NCBI RefSeq assembly: GCF_001663155.1
Contig: NZ_CP015963.1
Coordinates: 124,001-188,000 of the forward strand
Source: Altererythrobacter ishigakiensis
GTDB lineage: Bacteria; Pseudomonadota; Alphaproteobacteria; Sphingomonadales; Sphingomonadaceae
Reading direction: 5' to 3'
Length of the DNA stretch: 64,000 bases
Under the pieces are notes generated by a model that saw only the letters and a list, made by a program, of their open reading frames with translations, searched no databases and was not told the origin of the DNA. The first letter of the stretch is position 1, and every line of letters begins with the position of its first letter. This document shows positions 54,652-63,389 of this stretch, in pieces. Position numbers and translations under genes: made by a program.

Positions 54652-56838
54652 TTAGAAACTTAAGCGTACGCTGGCCTTGAAGTTGCGCCCGGCAAGCGGC
54701 ACGAAATCTTTCGTAAAGCTCGCATGGCGGCGTCCGACAGTGTCGAAAACATTGTCTGCGTTAAGAACAACAGTCACATTTTCGCGGCTTGGCAGTGGGC
54801 GCCATGAGAGCGAGAAATTGACCAGGGAAAAGCTGTCCGTCGCCGTCTCAAACGCGTCGACATCGTCTTGTTTGCCGAACCATTGCACTTCGCCGCGCAC
54901 ATCGAATGCATCAGTCTGATATTCCAGCGCGCCCAGCAGTTCGACTGGCGGAATGCGCGGAACAGCTGTTCCATTGCTTAACTCAGCATCTACGTAAGAT
55001 GCGCGCAAATCTGCCAACACCGTCGAACCGCCATCGCGGTAGAGCGGGAAGTTCAGTTCGCCTTCAAATCCGAAGTAGTCTGCATCCTGCTGCACGATCA
55101 GGAAGACAGGCAGTTCTTCTTCTTCCTCACCATTTGCGGCAAGGAAGATGTAATCGTCAAACCACTGGCGATAGATCGCGAAACTCAGGTTTGCCGCACC
55201 AACCTGGCCACGGACAAAGCCTTCGATGCCCCACGCGCTCTCCGTTTCCAGGTCCGGATCGCCGATCTCGAACTGCTGGGTGGCGATGTGCGGACCGCCG
55301 GCAAAGAGTTCTTCTGCCGATGGCGCGCGTTCGACCCGGCTCAAGTTGATGCCCGTGCGAAGTGAGGTGTCAGTCTCGTAGACAAATCCCAACGCTCCGG
55401 AAAAATTCGTGAAGTTTCTGGAAACACCCAGAACATCGGATTCGACATCGGTGAATTCCAAGCGGCCGCCAGCTTCGAGCTGGAACGGGCCCGGACCGAA
55501 TTCCTGCAATCCGAAAAGGGCAATCTGGCTAGTGGTGTTAGGGGCAACGAATGCCTCTTCGCCGACAGCTGCAAAATCGCGATAGGTGTACTGCGCACCG
55601 ACCGAGCCGGTTGCAGGGCCAGTCTCCGACTGTGCCAGCTCGATCCGCGCTTCAAAGCTTTCGACATCGAACACCGTGCCGGTTTCCGCGCCCTCAAATT
55701 CGGTATGGGTATAGTCAGAGTAGCCCAGACGCACCTTCAGGCGTTCGAAGAAGCCTTCGCCCAGATCGATGTCAGCCAATGCGTCTGCGCGCCATTGCTC
55801 GAGGCCGATGGTGACGATTTCTTCGCCTTCCTCTTCACCTTCTTCTTCGCCCTCTTCACCCTCTTCGCCCTCTTCGCCGTGATGATGACCAGCGCCCGGA
55901 CGACCCGGTACACCATAATCGGTGTTGTAATACCCTATTGATGCGCCAAACACGCTGTCACCGGCAAAGACGCTCGCGCCTGCATTGATAGTGTAGGTTT
56001 CTGTTGCGGTGTTCGGAATGACACCGCGCTGTTCAGCGGCTTCGCGCAGCTCCTCAGCTTCTTCGAATTCGCCTTCGTCTTCTTCCTCGTCGGCTTCTTC
56101 AAGCAATTCCGCGCGCAGTTCCGGCGCGACCTGGAAGCCACCGATCTCCAGATCGTTGGTGTTCCGATAGCTGCCATCGATATGCAGCACGAAGTTCTCG
56201 GCCAGTGGTACGTCCAGAGACGCGCCGCCTGTGATCAGATCGCTAGCGGTGTCAGCCGCAAACAGCGCGTCGAGATGATACGCCTCGTCCGGGATACGGC
56301 GCGGAATGCGCTTGTCGATCACGTTTACCGCGCCGCCAATCGCCTGATTTCCGAACAGCAGTACCGCCGGACCACGCAAGACTTCGATCCGCTCAGCTGT
56401 CAGCGGGTCAATTGTCGTCGCGTGGTCAGCGGACGTATTGGAAACGTCAGCCGTGCCAAGGCCGTCGACCAGCACCCGAACACGCTCACCTTGGAAACCG
56501 CGCAGAACTGGACGAGAGGCACCGGGGGCAAAGCTGGTGGCGGAAACGCCAGGCAACTTGGCCAGCACTTCGCCCACTTGTCCGTCAAGATTGCGCTGAA
56601 TATCCTCGATCTCCAGTACGGATGTGCCTGCCAGAACGTCGAGCTGCTTCAAACCAGTCGCGCTGACAATGATTTCGCCGGTCGCATCCAAACGGCGGTC
56701 GTGAAGGTCATCGTCAACGCGCTCTTGCGTTCCATCTTCGTTTGCCTGTGCTTCGGCGTTATCAGCGACCGCGGGGGCCGCGACTGCGCTGAACGCCAAT
56801 GCAATCGATGAGGAAAGGTTCGGGAGGGAAAGTTTCAT
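54652..56838 (-). CDS. TonB-dependent outer-membrane receptor with His/Glu-rich loops (probable zinc uptake)
   Basis: 728 residues with signal peptide (LSSSIALAFSAVAAPAVA), TonB-dependent plug (TGLKQLDVLAGTSVLEIEDI; RPVLRGFQGERVRVLVDG) and beta-barrel ending in the aromatic FKASVRLSF. Two acidic stretches stand out: about residues 244-264 (many E and D) and 317-340, where GHHHGEEGEEGEEGEEEG gives a His-Glu metal-binding loop. Such loops mark ZnuD-type zinc receptors. A Zur-like box lies 32 bases before the ATG. The substrate is inferred, and copper or nickel cannot be excluded. Confidence 0.92.
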   Translation of the reverse strand: MKLSLPNLSSSIALAFSAVAAPAVADNAEAQANEDGTQERVDDDLHDRRLDATGEIIVSATGLKQLDVLAGTSVLEIEDIQRNLDGQVGEVLAKLPGVSATSFAPGASRPVLRGFQGERVRVLVDGLGTADVSNTSADHATTIDPLTAERIEVLRGPAVLLFGNQAIGGAVNVIDKRIPRRIPDEAYHLDALFAADTASDLITGGASLDVPLAENFVLHIDGSYRNTNDLEIGGFQVAPELRAELLEEADEEEDEGEFEEAEELREAAEQRGVIPNTATETYTINAGASVFAGDSVFGASIGYYNTDYGVPGRPGAGHHHGEEGEEGEEGEEEGEEEGEEIVTIGLEQWRADALADIDLGEGFFERLKVRLGYSDYTHTEFEGAETGTVFDVESFEARIELAQSETGPATGSVGAQYTYRDFAAVGEEAFVAPNTTSQIALFGLQEFGPGPFQLEAGGRLEFTDVESDVLGVSRNFTNFSGALGFVYETDTSLRTGINLSRVERAPSAEELFAGGPHIATQQFEIGDPDLETESAWGIEGFVRGQVGAANLSFAIYRQWFDDYIFLAANGEEEEELPVFLIVQQDADYFGFEGELNFPLYRDGGSTVLADLRASYVDAELSNGTAVPRIPPVELLGALEYQTDAFDVRGEVQWFGKQDDVDAFETATDSFSLVNFSLSWRPLPSRENVTVVLNADNVFDTVGRRHASFTKDFVPLAGRNFKASVRLSF

Positions 56839-57147
56839 GTCTTGGCTCTCTATCAGTCTGATATGGCGTCAATGTAATGATGTAACATTGCGCATAACAA
56901 CTCCGCGGTGGAGCGCAAGTTCCCATTTGAAAAATTCGACTAGCTGCGTTGCTGTTTGGGTTGGCGCCAACTTGGTGTCAGCGCCAGAAAATGCCAAGAA
57001 TTCGAGCACCTTCGCATCTACACTCAGTAGTTATTGGCGGTACTGTTAGTTCCACAAACGACAAACGCGGCTATGATTCGTTTAAAGGGTTATGGAACCG
57101 GGCCCAGAAATGCCAATTTCGCAGGAGACGCATTCAAATAAAGAAAA
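56839..57147. other. 309-bp intergenic region with Zur-like box and a palindrome, no gene seen
   Basis: Between the TonB receptor start and the tRNA-Gly gene. It holds the Zur-like box, a 12-bp palindrome at 56960-56971 (GTTGGCGCCAAC), and, next to the tRNA, a T-rich stretch on the minus strand (CCATTTTCTTTATTTG) that can end the tRNA transcript. No reading frame with coding features is seen. Confidence 0.6.
56871..56889. promoter_or_regulatory. Zur-like operator upstream of the TonB receptor
   Basis: On the minus strand the element reads AATGTTACATCATTACATT. By eye it agrees at 15 of 19 places with the enterobacterial Zur pattern AATGTTATAnTATAACATT, with intact outer arms AATGT/ACATT. Its place 32 bases before the start of a His-rich TonB receptor fits zinc repression. 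Fur or a related regulator could also use such a site. Confidence 0.5.
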
Positions 57148-57222
57148 TGGAGCGGGCGAGGCGATTCGAACGCCCGACCCCAACCTTGGCAAGGTTGTGC
57201 TCTACCCCTGAGCTACGCCCGC
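57148..57222 (-). tRNA. tRNA-Gly (anticodon GCC)
   Basis: Full cloverleaf on the minus strand: acceptor GCGGGCG with CGCCCGC, D arm GCTC/GAGC, anticodon stem CAACC/GGTTG around TTGCCAA (anticodon GCC), T arm GGGCG-TTCGAAT-CGCCT, discriminator T and encoded CCA. A T-rich tract follows the CCA. Confidence 0.97.
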
Positions 57223-57442
57223 TCACTGACGCTCCGCAGATTCGGCCAAAGACCATCTCTCTGCTGGGGAGGCGGCGCGATTAGCAGCGCTTTTGCGCCC
57301 CCGCAAGCGGAAAATGCGTGCCTTGCGCACTTGGCCGTCGCGCGCCTATGCCCCTCTTCACATTCGCGCGGCATACCCCACATGATAACAGCGCAACTGA
57401 GGCAGTGATTGCCTCGCTTAAATGAATTCAGGAGCAGTAACC

Positions 57443-58366
57443 TTGGCAAGCATGGGCCTCAATCTCGACGAGCAGAAAGCCGTCGACCGCTTCAAGACCA
57501 ATGTCGTCGAACCCTCTATGACCAAGCTGGTCATTCTGGATTTCTGGGCGGAGTGGTGCGGACCGTGCAAGCAGCTGACGCCGGTTTTGGAAAAGGTCGC
57601 CGCCGATTATGCCGACAAGGGCGTGGTTCTGGTCAAAGTCAATGTCGATGAAGAGAAGTTCATCGCATCACAGTTTCAGGTCAAATCAATCCCGACAGTC
57701 TATGCCATGTTTCAAGGGCAACCGGTCGCAGATTTGACGCAGGCTCGCACAGAGGGACAGATCAAGCAGCTGCTCGATCAAATCCTGGCTCAAGTTCCGG
57801 TGCAAGCTGGTGCCGGAGATGATCAGCAGCAGCCGCAACAGGACGTTGGGCAATTCGTCGAGATGGCAGAACAGGTTCTGGCTGAGGGCGATGCCGCACG
57901 CGCTGTCACCATTTTTGCGCAAGTGGTCGAGATGGCGCCTGACAATGTCGAAGCGCACAGCGGGCTTATTCGCGCTCTGGTGATGTCAGGAGAGGCCGCC
58001 CAGGCACAGCAAGTGTTCGATGCATTGCAACCAACGATCCAGGAAGACCCAGCGATGGCACCCGCCAAGAGCGCGCTGGAACTCGCCGCGAACCAGGTTG
58101 ACGACAGCGAACTTGCAAGTCTGCGCGAAGCAGCCAATGCCAATCCTGATGACATGGACGCCGGCTTCGCTTTTGCTGAGGCGGCATTCGCGGCCGGTCA
58201 GCGCGATGAAGCGGCTGATACGCTGCTCGCCATGATCGCCAAGGACATCGAATGGAATGACGGGGCGGCCAAGGCCAAGCTGCTGCAGATATTCGAAGCC
58301 GTCGGTCTGGAAGACGATTGGGTTGTCGCCAACCGCCGCAAGCTTTCACACATCCTGTTCGGCTAA
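57443..58366 (+). CDS. Thioredoxin-TPR protein, YbbN/CnoX type co-chaperone
   Basis: 307 residues: a thioredoxin domain with an intact CGPC active site (DFWAEWCGPCKQLTPVLEK), then from about residue 120 a helical TPR-like region (EMAEQVLAEGDAARAVTIFAQ; MDAGFAFAEAAFAAGQRDEA). E. coli YbbN/CnoX is a chaperone that guards proteins from chlorine stress. The intact CGPC suggests the protein here can also reduce disulfides. The TTG at 57443 is chosen because AGGAG lies 8 bases before it; an ATG at 57422 has no ribosome site. The next gene starts 4 bases after its stop. Confidence 0.93.
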   Translation: MASMGLNLDEQKAVDRFKTNVVEPSMTKLVILDFWAEWCGPCKQLTPVLEKVAADYADKGVVLVKVNVDEEKFIASQFQVKSIPTVYAMFQGQPVADLTQARTEGQIKQLLDQILAQVPVQAGAGDDQQQPQQDVGQFVEMAEQVLAEGDAARAVTIFAQVVEMAPDNVEAHSGLIRALVMSGEAAQAQQVFDALQPTIQEDPAMAPAKSALELAANQVDDSELASLREAANANPDDMDAGFAFAEAAFAAGQRDEAADTLLAMIAKDIEWNDGAAKAKLLQIFEAVGLEDDWVVANRRKLSHILFG

Positions 58367-58370
58367 TAGA

Positions 58371-58982
58371 TTGAGCACGCGGCTGTCCATCTTTCCGCTG
58401 CCTGGCGTGATCCTGTTCCCGGGATTGCAATTGCCTCTGCATATCTTCGAACCACGATATCGTGCTCTAGTGGGCGACGCGCTGGTACGAGATCGTAAGA
58501 TAGCGATGATACAGCCGCAGAAGCCGGTCGACGGCGCGCCACTCTACAAAATTGGATGCGTAGGGCGGATCGGCGATATCGAAGCTATGGACGACGGACG
58601 ATACAACCTCGTCCTTGAAGGACAATCTCGATACCGCATCCTGCGCGAGCTCGACGTTACGACCGCCTTCCGGCAAGTCGAGGCCGAGCTGATTGAAGAG
58701 GACGAAAGTGCAGTCTTGTCAGCTGTCGAGCGCGCCAGCTTTGAACGCGAGGCGCGCCGGTTTGCAGACAACCAAGGCTATAGCGTAGATTGGGACTCGG
58801 TCGAACGGTTGGACGACGAGTCGCTGATCAATGGTGTGTCACAGATTGCGCCATTCGATCCAGCCAGCAAGCAGGCATTGCTTGAAGCACCAGATTTGCC
58901 TGCACGTTGTGAGCTACTGATCCAGCTGATGTACTTTTACGGTCGCCGCGATGGCGACGACGATCGAGTTACCCTACAGTAA
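58371..58982 (+). CDS. Lon N-domain (substrate-binding) protein without protease
   Basis: 203 residues made of the LON N-terminal substrate domain: LSIFPLPGVILFPGLQLPLHIFEPRYRALV at the start is the key block. There is no ATPase or protease part. Such stand-alone proteins are thought to bind proteins or assist quality control; the role is not established. It begins with TTG four bases after the thioredoxin-TPR gene stop, so the two are likely coupled; both point to protein quality control. Confidence 0.92.
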   Translation: MSTRLSIFPLPGVILFPGLQLPLHIFEPRYRALVGDALVRDRKIAMIQPQKPVDGAPLYKIGCVGRIGDIEAMDDGRYNLVLEGQSRYRILRELDVTTAFRQVEAELIEEDESAVLSAVERASFEREARRFADNQGYSVDWDSVERLDDESLINGVSQIAPFDPASKQALLEAPDLPARCELLIQLMYFYGRRDGDDDRVTLQ

Positions 58983-59052
58983 GAAGCCGAATTGCAGCCG
59001 AGCCTGAGCAAATTCTTGATGCTGGCCATTCCTGCCTGGCTATCATCGGATA

Positions 59053-59163
59053 CCCCGAAACCCGCATTCCAGCTTTGAGCGACGCTTAGTCAGCCCCCAA
59101 ATTGTCCAAGCGTTCAGAGCAGCCTGCCGGGTCGCAAACTTTTGGTGGGTGAGGGTTTCGGGG
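59053..59163. repeat. Convergent 211-bp gap with an 11-bp long-range inverted repeat
   Basis: CCCCGAAACCC (59053-59063) and GGGTTTCGGGG (59153-59163) are exact reverse complements 89 bases apart, lying between two converging genes. The region (58983-59193) shows no coding frame. It may fold into a large stem that ends both transcripts, or mark a small RNA. Confidence 0.55.
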
Positions 59164-59193
59164 ACATTCTCCCAACTACCAATCCAGAAATTG

Positions 59194-59817
59194 CTAGATC
59201 GCGAAACTGCCCTTTAGCCCGTCGATCACATATTGGGCGGCGAGCGCGGCCAGCAACACGCCAAGCAACCGTGTAATCACAGCTTCGACACGGTCGCCGA
59301 GCAAACGGATCAACGGACCCGCAGCGACCAGGGCCAGTGCCGTAATCAGCAACACTGCACCCAGCGCAGCCAGCACGACCAGAGTCTCCTCCATGCCGCT
59401 GGCCTCGTTCTGCAGCAACATCACCGCTGCAATCGCGCCGGGACCGGCAAGCATAGGCATTGCCATCGGGAAGACCGAGACGTCTTCGAATTCAGGCTGC
59501 GCTTTCAGCTTCTCGGCGCGTTCTTCGCGGCGCTGCTGGCGTTTCTCGAACACCATCTCAAATGCAATCCAGAACAGCATCAGACCGCCCGCGATACGAA
59601 AGCTATCGAGCTGGATATGGAGCGCGCTGAGCAGCTCTTCGCCAAACAGCGCAAAGAACAACAGAATAAGGCTGGCGATTAGGGTCGCCCGAAGTGCCAT
59701 ATTTCGTGCCTGCTTAGGCGGTGCATTCTTGGTCAGTCCGGCATAAATTGGTGCGCAACCGGGCGGGTCGATTACCACGAACAAGGTGATGAATGCGGAG
59801 ATAAAAAGCTCTGTCAT
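59194..59817 (-). CDS. MarC family integral membrane protein
   Basis: 207 residues with six hydrophobic helices. The opening FISAFITLFVVIDPPGCAPIYAGLTKN and SVFPMAMPMLAGPGAIAAVMLLQNE are clear MarC blocks. The role of MarC is not known; an older link to antibiotic resistance did not hold up. Its start overlaps the lipoprotein stop by four bases, as the last gene of the yggT-folD set. Confidence 0.93.
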   Translation of the reverse strand: MTELFISAFITLFVVIDPPGCAPIYAGLTKNAPPKQARNMALRATLIASLILLFFALFGEELLSALHIQLDSFRIAGGLMLFWIAFEMVFEKRQQRREERAEKLKAQPEFEDVSVFPMAMPMLAGPGAIAAVMLLQNEASGMEETLVVLAALGAVLLITALALVAAGPLIRLLGDRVEAVITRLLGVLLAALAAQYVIDGLKGSFAI

Positions 59818-60575
59818 GGTGCCGGCGGCGATGTCAGCCCCTCTTCAATCGCAATCTGCCATTCGCCCTGATAAAGATAATCGGCCACGACATATTTTGT
59901 ACCGTCGGTGCGGTGCTCCCAGCGCCAGCGCAGTGTTCCATCCGGCGAAACACCTCCCCCTTGCGGCACATCATCGGCAAGGGACACGGCTGGAGGAGCA
60001 GGCGAAGCTTCGCCGCGCTTGGGACAGTCGGCGATCAGTCCCCGAACGGCGTCGATCGATGTCACGACGATAGATGGGCCTTCGAATTCAGGCTCTTCGC
60101 GCTTCGGCGGTTGGGGCACATCTGGCCCGGCAACGTCATAAATCCAACGGTACTCACGGTCCGATTGCCGCTGCCAAACCGTTACATAATTGCCGACAAT
60201 GCCCTCGGCGTCCTGATAGCGGCCCTGACTAACGGCGAGGGTGGCATCACAGCTGATTACTACAGCTTTCGGCTCCCATTGAACGCTCTTTTCCGGATCT
60301 GTCCCTAAGGTATCGAGCAACGTCAGCGCCGATACCGGTCCGTTGCGCCCGTGATATTTGGCGGCAGGCCCGGCGAATTCTCTGGCTGCCGTATATTGAC
60401 CTCGCTCAGTTGCCGCCTGCGCATAAGCAATTTCCGCGACCACGATCTTGCTTGGTTGCGCTTCACCGGGAGCGCCAGTCAGAATGCGATCAATGACGTC
60501 CGGGCGCGGTCCGCGTGGTTTGGAGGCACAAGCGCTCAGCGCCAGCACAATCATCAAGGCAGCGACAATTCTCAT
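59814..60575 (-). CDS. Putative lipoprotein of unknown function
   Basis: 253 residues with signal peptide and lipobox (LALSACAS), so lipid-anchored. I do not recognise the family. The middle has an alpha-helical part ([24 protein letters not shown]), a conserved-looking core [21 protein letters not shown] and [20 protein letters not shown], and the end folds as beta strands ([24 protein letters not shown]). Coupled by ATGA overlaps to folD before and marC after. Confidence 0.85.
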   Translation of the reverse strand: MRIVAALMIVLALSACASKPRGPRPDVIDRILTGAPGEAQPSKIVVAEIAYAQAATERGQYTAAREFAGPAAKYHGRNGPVSALTLLDTLGTDPEKSVQWEPKAVVISCDATLAVSQGRYQDAEGIVGNYVTVWQRQSDREYRWIYDVAGPDVPQPPKREEPEFEGPSIVVTSIDAVRGLIADCPKRGEASPAPPAVSLADDVPQGGGVSPDGTLRWRWEHRTDGTKYVVADYLYQGEWQIAIEEGLTSPPAP

Positions 60576-61465
60576 AGCGCCTCCGGCACATCCAGCCCTT
60601 CGTTGCGATGCGCAGCTACCAGCGTATTCCTCAGCAGCACAGCGATGGTCATCGGACCGACACCGCCCGGCACAGGGGTAATCGCCGCCGCGACTTCGCT
60701 CGCCCCGCCAAAATCAACATCTCCCACCAAGCGCCCTTTTTCCTTACCTGGCTCTGGCGGCAAACGGTTGATGCCGACATCGATCACAGTTGCACCGTCC
60801 TTCAGCCAATCGGCCTTGACCATCTCTGGGCGGCCCACTGCGGCCACGACGATATCTGCACGCCGGACAACCGCGGGCAGATCCTTGGTGCGACTATGCG
60901 CAATCGTGACAGTGGCATTGGCGTCAAGCAGCAGCTGCGCCATCGGTTTGCCAACGATATTTGAACGGCCGATCACTACAGCCTCCAAGCCAGAGAGATC
61001 CCCCAACCTGTCAGCCAGCAGCATCATGCAGCCGAGCGGCGTACACGGCACAAACCCGCTCTGACCGACAGACAGCCGGCCTGCATTGATGACATGGAAC
61101 CCGTCGACGTCTTTGTCCGGGCTGATCGCGGAAATGATTGCTTGCTCATCCAGATGATCGGGCAAAGGCAGTTGGACCAGAATTCCGTCCACCGCGGGAT
61201 CATTGTTTAACTGGTCAACCAATGCAAGCAGGGCGGCTTCGCTGGTATCGGCTGGCCAACGATGCTCGAAACTGGCCATATTGGCGGCGACCGTGGCCTT
61301 GCCCTTGCTGCCGACGTAAACCTGGCTGGCCGGATCATCGCCCACCAGCACCACCGCCAGGCCTGCCTTGCGGCCTGCGGCCCTTTCAAATTTCTCTGCC
61401 AGGTCGCCGACGCGTTCGCGCAAGCCCGCGGCAAAGGCTTTTCCGTCAATGCGTGTCGCGGTCAT
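60572..61465 (-). CDS. folD: Methylenetetrahydrofolate dehydrogenase / methenyltetrahydrofolate cyclohydrolase
   Basis: Two-step interconversion of methylene- and formyl-tetrahydrofolate with NADP; 297 residues. Seen: the catalytic lysine region [28 protein letters not shown] and the nucleotide-binding [18 protein letters not shown], then [16 protein letters not shown]. It links to the glycine cleavage and metF genes of the same window through the folate pool. Lies 7 bp after yggT. Confidence 0.97.
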   Translation of the reverse strand: MTATRIDGKAFAAGLRERVGDLAEKFERAAGRKAGLAVVLVGDDPASQVYVGSKGKATVAANMASFEHRWPADTSEAALLALVDQLNNDPAVDGILVQLPLPDHLDEQAIISAISPDKDVDGFHVINAGRLSVGQSGFVPCTPLGCMMLLADRLGDLSGLEAVVIGRSNIVGKPMAQLLLDANATVTIAHSRTKDLPAVVRRADIVVAAVGRPEMVKADWLKDGATVIDVGINRLPPEPGKEKGRLVGDVDFGGASEVAAAITPVPGGVGPMTIAVLLRNTLVAAHRNEGLDVPEAL

Positions 61466-61472
61466 CTGGGTC

Positions 61473-61757
61473 TTACCTGATCGAAGACAGGATGATCAAA
61501 ACGATCTGCATCACAATGATCAAAACCAGAGGTGAAAAATCAATCGCCCCGGTTTGTGGCATCATATTGCGGATCGGCCGAAGAACAGGGTCAAGCAGGC
61601 GGTTGATCGATTCATAGACCGCGCCAAGAAACTGGTTTCCCTGATTGATTACGTTAAACGCGAACAGCAAGCCGATCACAAACTGGATGATGATCAACAT
61701 CACCAGAACTCGGCTGAGCAGTCCTACGATTTGAATGATTGCGTCAAGACCGTCCAT
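61473..61757 (-). CDS. YggT family membrane protein
   Basis: 94 residues with two hydrophobic helices ([21 protein letters not shown] start; [18 protein letters not shown]) and the family block [16 protein letters not shown]. YggT proteins are found near cell-division or osmotic genes but have no firm role. It heads the folD set; an inverted repeat lies 30 bases before its start. Confidence 0.93.
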   Translation of the reverse strand: MDGLDAIIQIVGLLSRVLVMLIIIQFVIGLLFAFNVINQGNQFLGAVYESINRLLDPVLRPIRNMMPQTGAIDFSPLVLIIVMQIVLIILSSIR

Positions 61758-61786
61758 TACTCACTTCCATCTTTGCGTCCCGATAT

Positions 61787-61808
61787 GCGTATTATATGAC
61801 TAATACGC
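61787..61808. repeat. 8-bp perfect inverted repeat between argB and yggT
   Basis: GCGTATTA and TAATACGC are exact reverse complements around a 6-base loop (TATGAC). It lies 58 bases after the argB stop and 30 before the yggT start, both on the minus strand. No T-run follows, so a protein-binding site or RNA stem is more likely than a terminator. Confidence 0.55.
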
Positions 61809-61865
61809 CTAAGACCAGTGTTTGGGTCCCGGTGATGTAAATTCCATGCAGCGCTAGCGGATTGC

Positions 61866-62762
61866 TCAGGCGCGCACCAGCGTTCCGGCCCCCCGTGCTG
61901 TGAAGAATTCAAGCAGCATCGCATGGGCAACCCGCCCATCAAGCACAACCGCAGCTTCGCAACCTGCCTCCACCGCAGAAACGCAAGTTTCCAGCTTGGG
62001 AATCATTCCACCTGATATCGTACCATCATCTTTCAGCTTCGCGATATCTGCCGGGGTAAGATCTGTCAGCAGCTGCCCCTGCTTATCGAGCACGCCTGCC
62101 ACATCGGTCAGCAGGAAAAGCCGCGCCGCCCCCAATGCCGCTGCAATTGCGCCCGCCATCGTATCGGCATTGATGTTGTAGGTGTTGCCTTGTGCATCAG
62201 CGCCGATCGGTGCGATCACCGGGATCATCCCTGAGGCTACAGCAGTGTCGATAATGGTGGTATCGACATGTTCGGGCTCGCCAACAAAGCCAAGGTCAAC
62301 TGCCTTTTCGATATTGCTGTCGGGGTCGCGCGTGGTGCGCTCCACCTTCTTGGCCCGGACAAGCCCGCCATCCTTGCCAGAAATCCCGATTGCCTTGCCA
62401 CCGGCACCTGTCAGCCATCCGACCAACTGTTTGTTGATCGCGCCAGACAAAACCATCTCGGCAACGTCGGCAGTGGCTTTATCGGTGACACGCAATCCGT
62501 CGACGAACGTGCTTTCGACACCCAGCTTTTTGAGCATTTCGCCAATCTGCGGTCCTCCGCCATGCACGACCACTGGATTGATACCGACCGCCTTTAGCAA
62601 CACGATGTCTTCAGCAAAATCGCGCGCAGCTTCTGGGTCGCCCATCGCATGACCGCCATATTTCACAACAAAGGTGCGCCCGGCATAGCGCTGAAAATAG
62701 GGCAATGCCTCTATCAGCACTTCGGCCTTCGCCAGCATATTGGGATCGCTACTCGCGCTCAT
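61866..62762 (-). CDS. argB: Acetylglutamate kinase
   Basis: Second step of arginine synthesis, phosphorylating N-acetylglutamate; 298 residues. Seen: [31 protein letters not shown], and the [19 protein letters not shown] block that binds ATP and acetylglutamate. The first helix [13 protein letters not shown] is the N-terminal arm that links dimers in the arginine-inhibited, hexameric type, so feedback control by arginine is expected. Confidence 0.97.
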   Translation of the reverse strand: MSASSDPNMLAKAEVLIEALPYFQRYAGRTFVVKYGGHAMGDPEAARDFAEDIVLLKAVGINPVVVHGGGPQIGEMLKKLGVESTFVDGLRVTDKATADVAEMVLSGAINKQLVGWLTGAGGKAIGISGKDGGLVRAKKVERTTRDPDSNIEKAVDLGFVGEPEHVDTTIIDTAVASGMIPVIAPIGADAQGNTYNINADTMAGAIAAALGAARLFLLTDVAGVLDKQGQLLTDLTPADIAKLKDDGTISGGMIPKLETCVSAVEAGCEAAVVLDGRVAHAMLLEFFTARGAGTLVRA

Positions 62763-62849
62763 CGCGCTTCTCCTGCCCGTACTTCGCTCTGAAAACGTCC
62801 GAGAGCGCTTAGCTGTTCAGACACAAAGTGAAAAGCGCGTTTCCCATAT

Positions 62850-62875
62850 GTAACCTTTTCGACGAGAAACGCGAA
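62850..62875 (+). promoter_or_regulatory. SigF (ECF) type promoter before the bufferin gene
   Basis: GTAACC at 62850-62855 and CGAA at 62872-62875 are separated by exactly 16 bases, the GTAACC-N16-CGAA pattern that I recall for Caulobacter SigF, an ECF sigma factor that drives bufferin-type genes under metal stress. Start of transcription would be near 62882, giving a leader of about 54 bases before the GTG. Confidence 0.7.
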
Positions 62876-62935
62876 TTTCCCGATGTCTTCCCCATTCCGG
62901 GGGCGTCACGAAGTGAATGCCAAGGGAGCAAGAAC

Positions 62936-63292
62936 GTGAACTCGAATCAGATCAAAGGCGGCTTTGCGGTCGCTATCGCTGCAGGTCTCGCGGCTGCATG
63001 TTCGCCGGCCGCTGAAGAATCAGGCGCGGCTGCGGACACAACCAGCATTTCCGAGGAAGCAACCGAAGTTGCGGTATCGGATATCAGCGTTGAAGGCGAC
63101 GGCAAGCCGGACAAATGCTATGGTATTGCGCTTGCAGGCAAAAATGATTGCGCCGCAGGCCCAGGCACAAGCTGCGCAGGCACAAGTACAGTCGATTACC
63201 AGGGCAACGCCTGGACCTATGTGGACGATGGAACATGCCTGACAACCGACACGCCAAACGGCACCGGCTCACTGGCACCTATCGAAGCGTGA
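62936..63292 (+). CDS. Bufferin-type (DUF2282) cysteine-rich exported protein
   Basis: 118 residues. The C-terminal half has the bufferin pattern: [34 protein letters not shown] and GTCLTT, with the four spaced cysteines. Bufferins are periplasmic peptides that bind copper or other metals and are modified by BufB/BufC partners. The N terminus ([15 protein letters not shown]) ends in Cys22 in a weak lipobox, so the protein may be lipid-anchored rather than free. The start is GTG with AAGGGAG upstream. No bufB, bufC or DoxX-type gene is adjacent; the next gene is a nuclease. Confidence 0.88.
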   Translation: MNSNQIKGGFAVAIAAGLAAACSPAAEESGAAADTTSISEEATEVAVSDISVEGDGKPDKCYGIALAGKNDCAAGPGTSCAGTSTVDYQGNAWTYVDDGTCLTTDTPNGTGSLAPIEA

Positions 63293-63389
63293 CCCTGTCA
63301 AGAATTCGCGCGATCAGCGTGCTTTACAGGCCGCGGGAGCAATCCTGCGGCCTGTTCCTATTCCAGCATCGCCATGGTAGCCTCGTTGC

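Noticed and set aside
55830..55900. Glu-Gly repeat in the TonB receptor as a CRISPR or other repeat array
   Set aside because: The short in-frame repeats encode a low-complexity acidic loop next to HHH; no spacers or constant repeat length.
56182..56811. Open frame of 209 codons opposite the TonB receptor start
   Set aside because: Antisense to signal peptide and plug domain; no motif.
56960..56971. GTTGGCGCCAAC palindrome as an operator
   Set aside because: A real 12-bp palindrome, but no gene start is close enough; it is more than 120 bases from the receptor start, so I give it no function.
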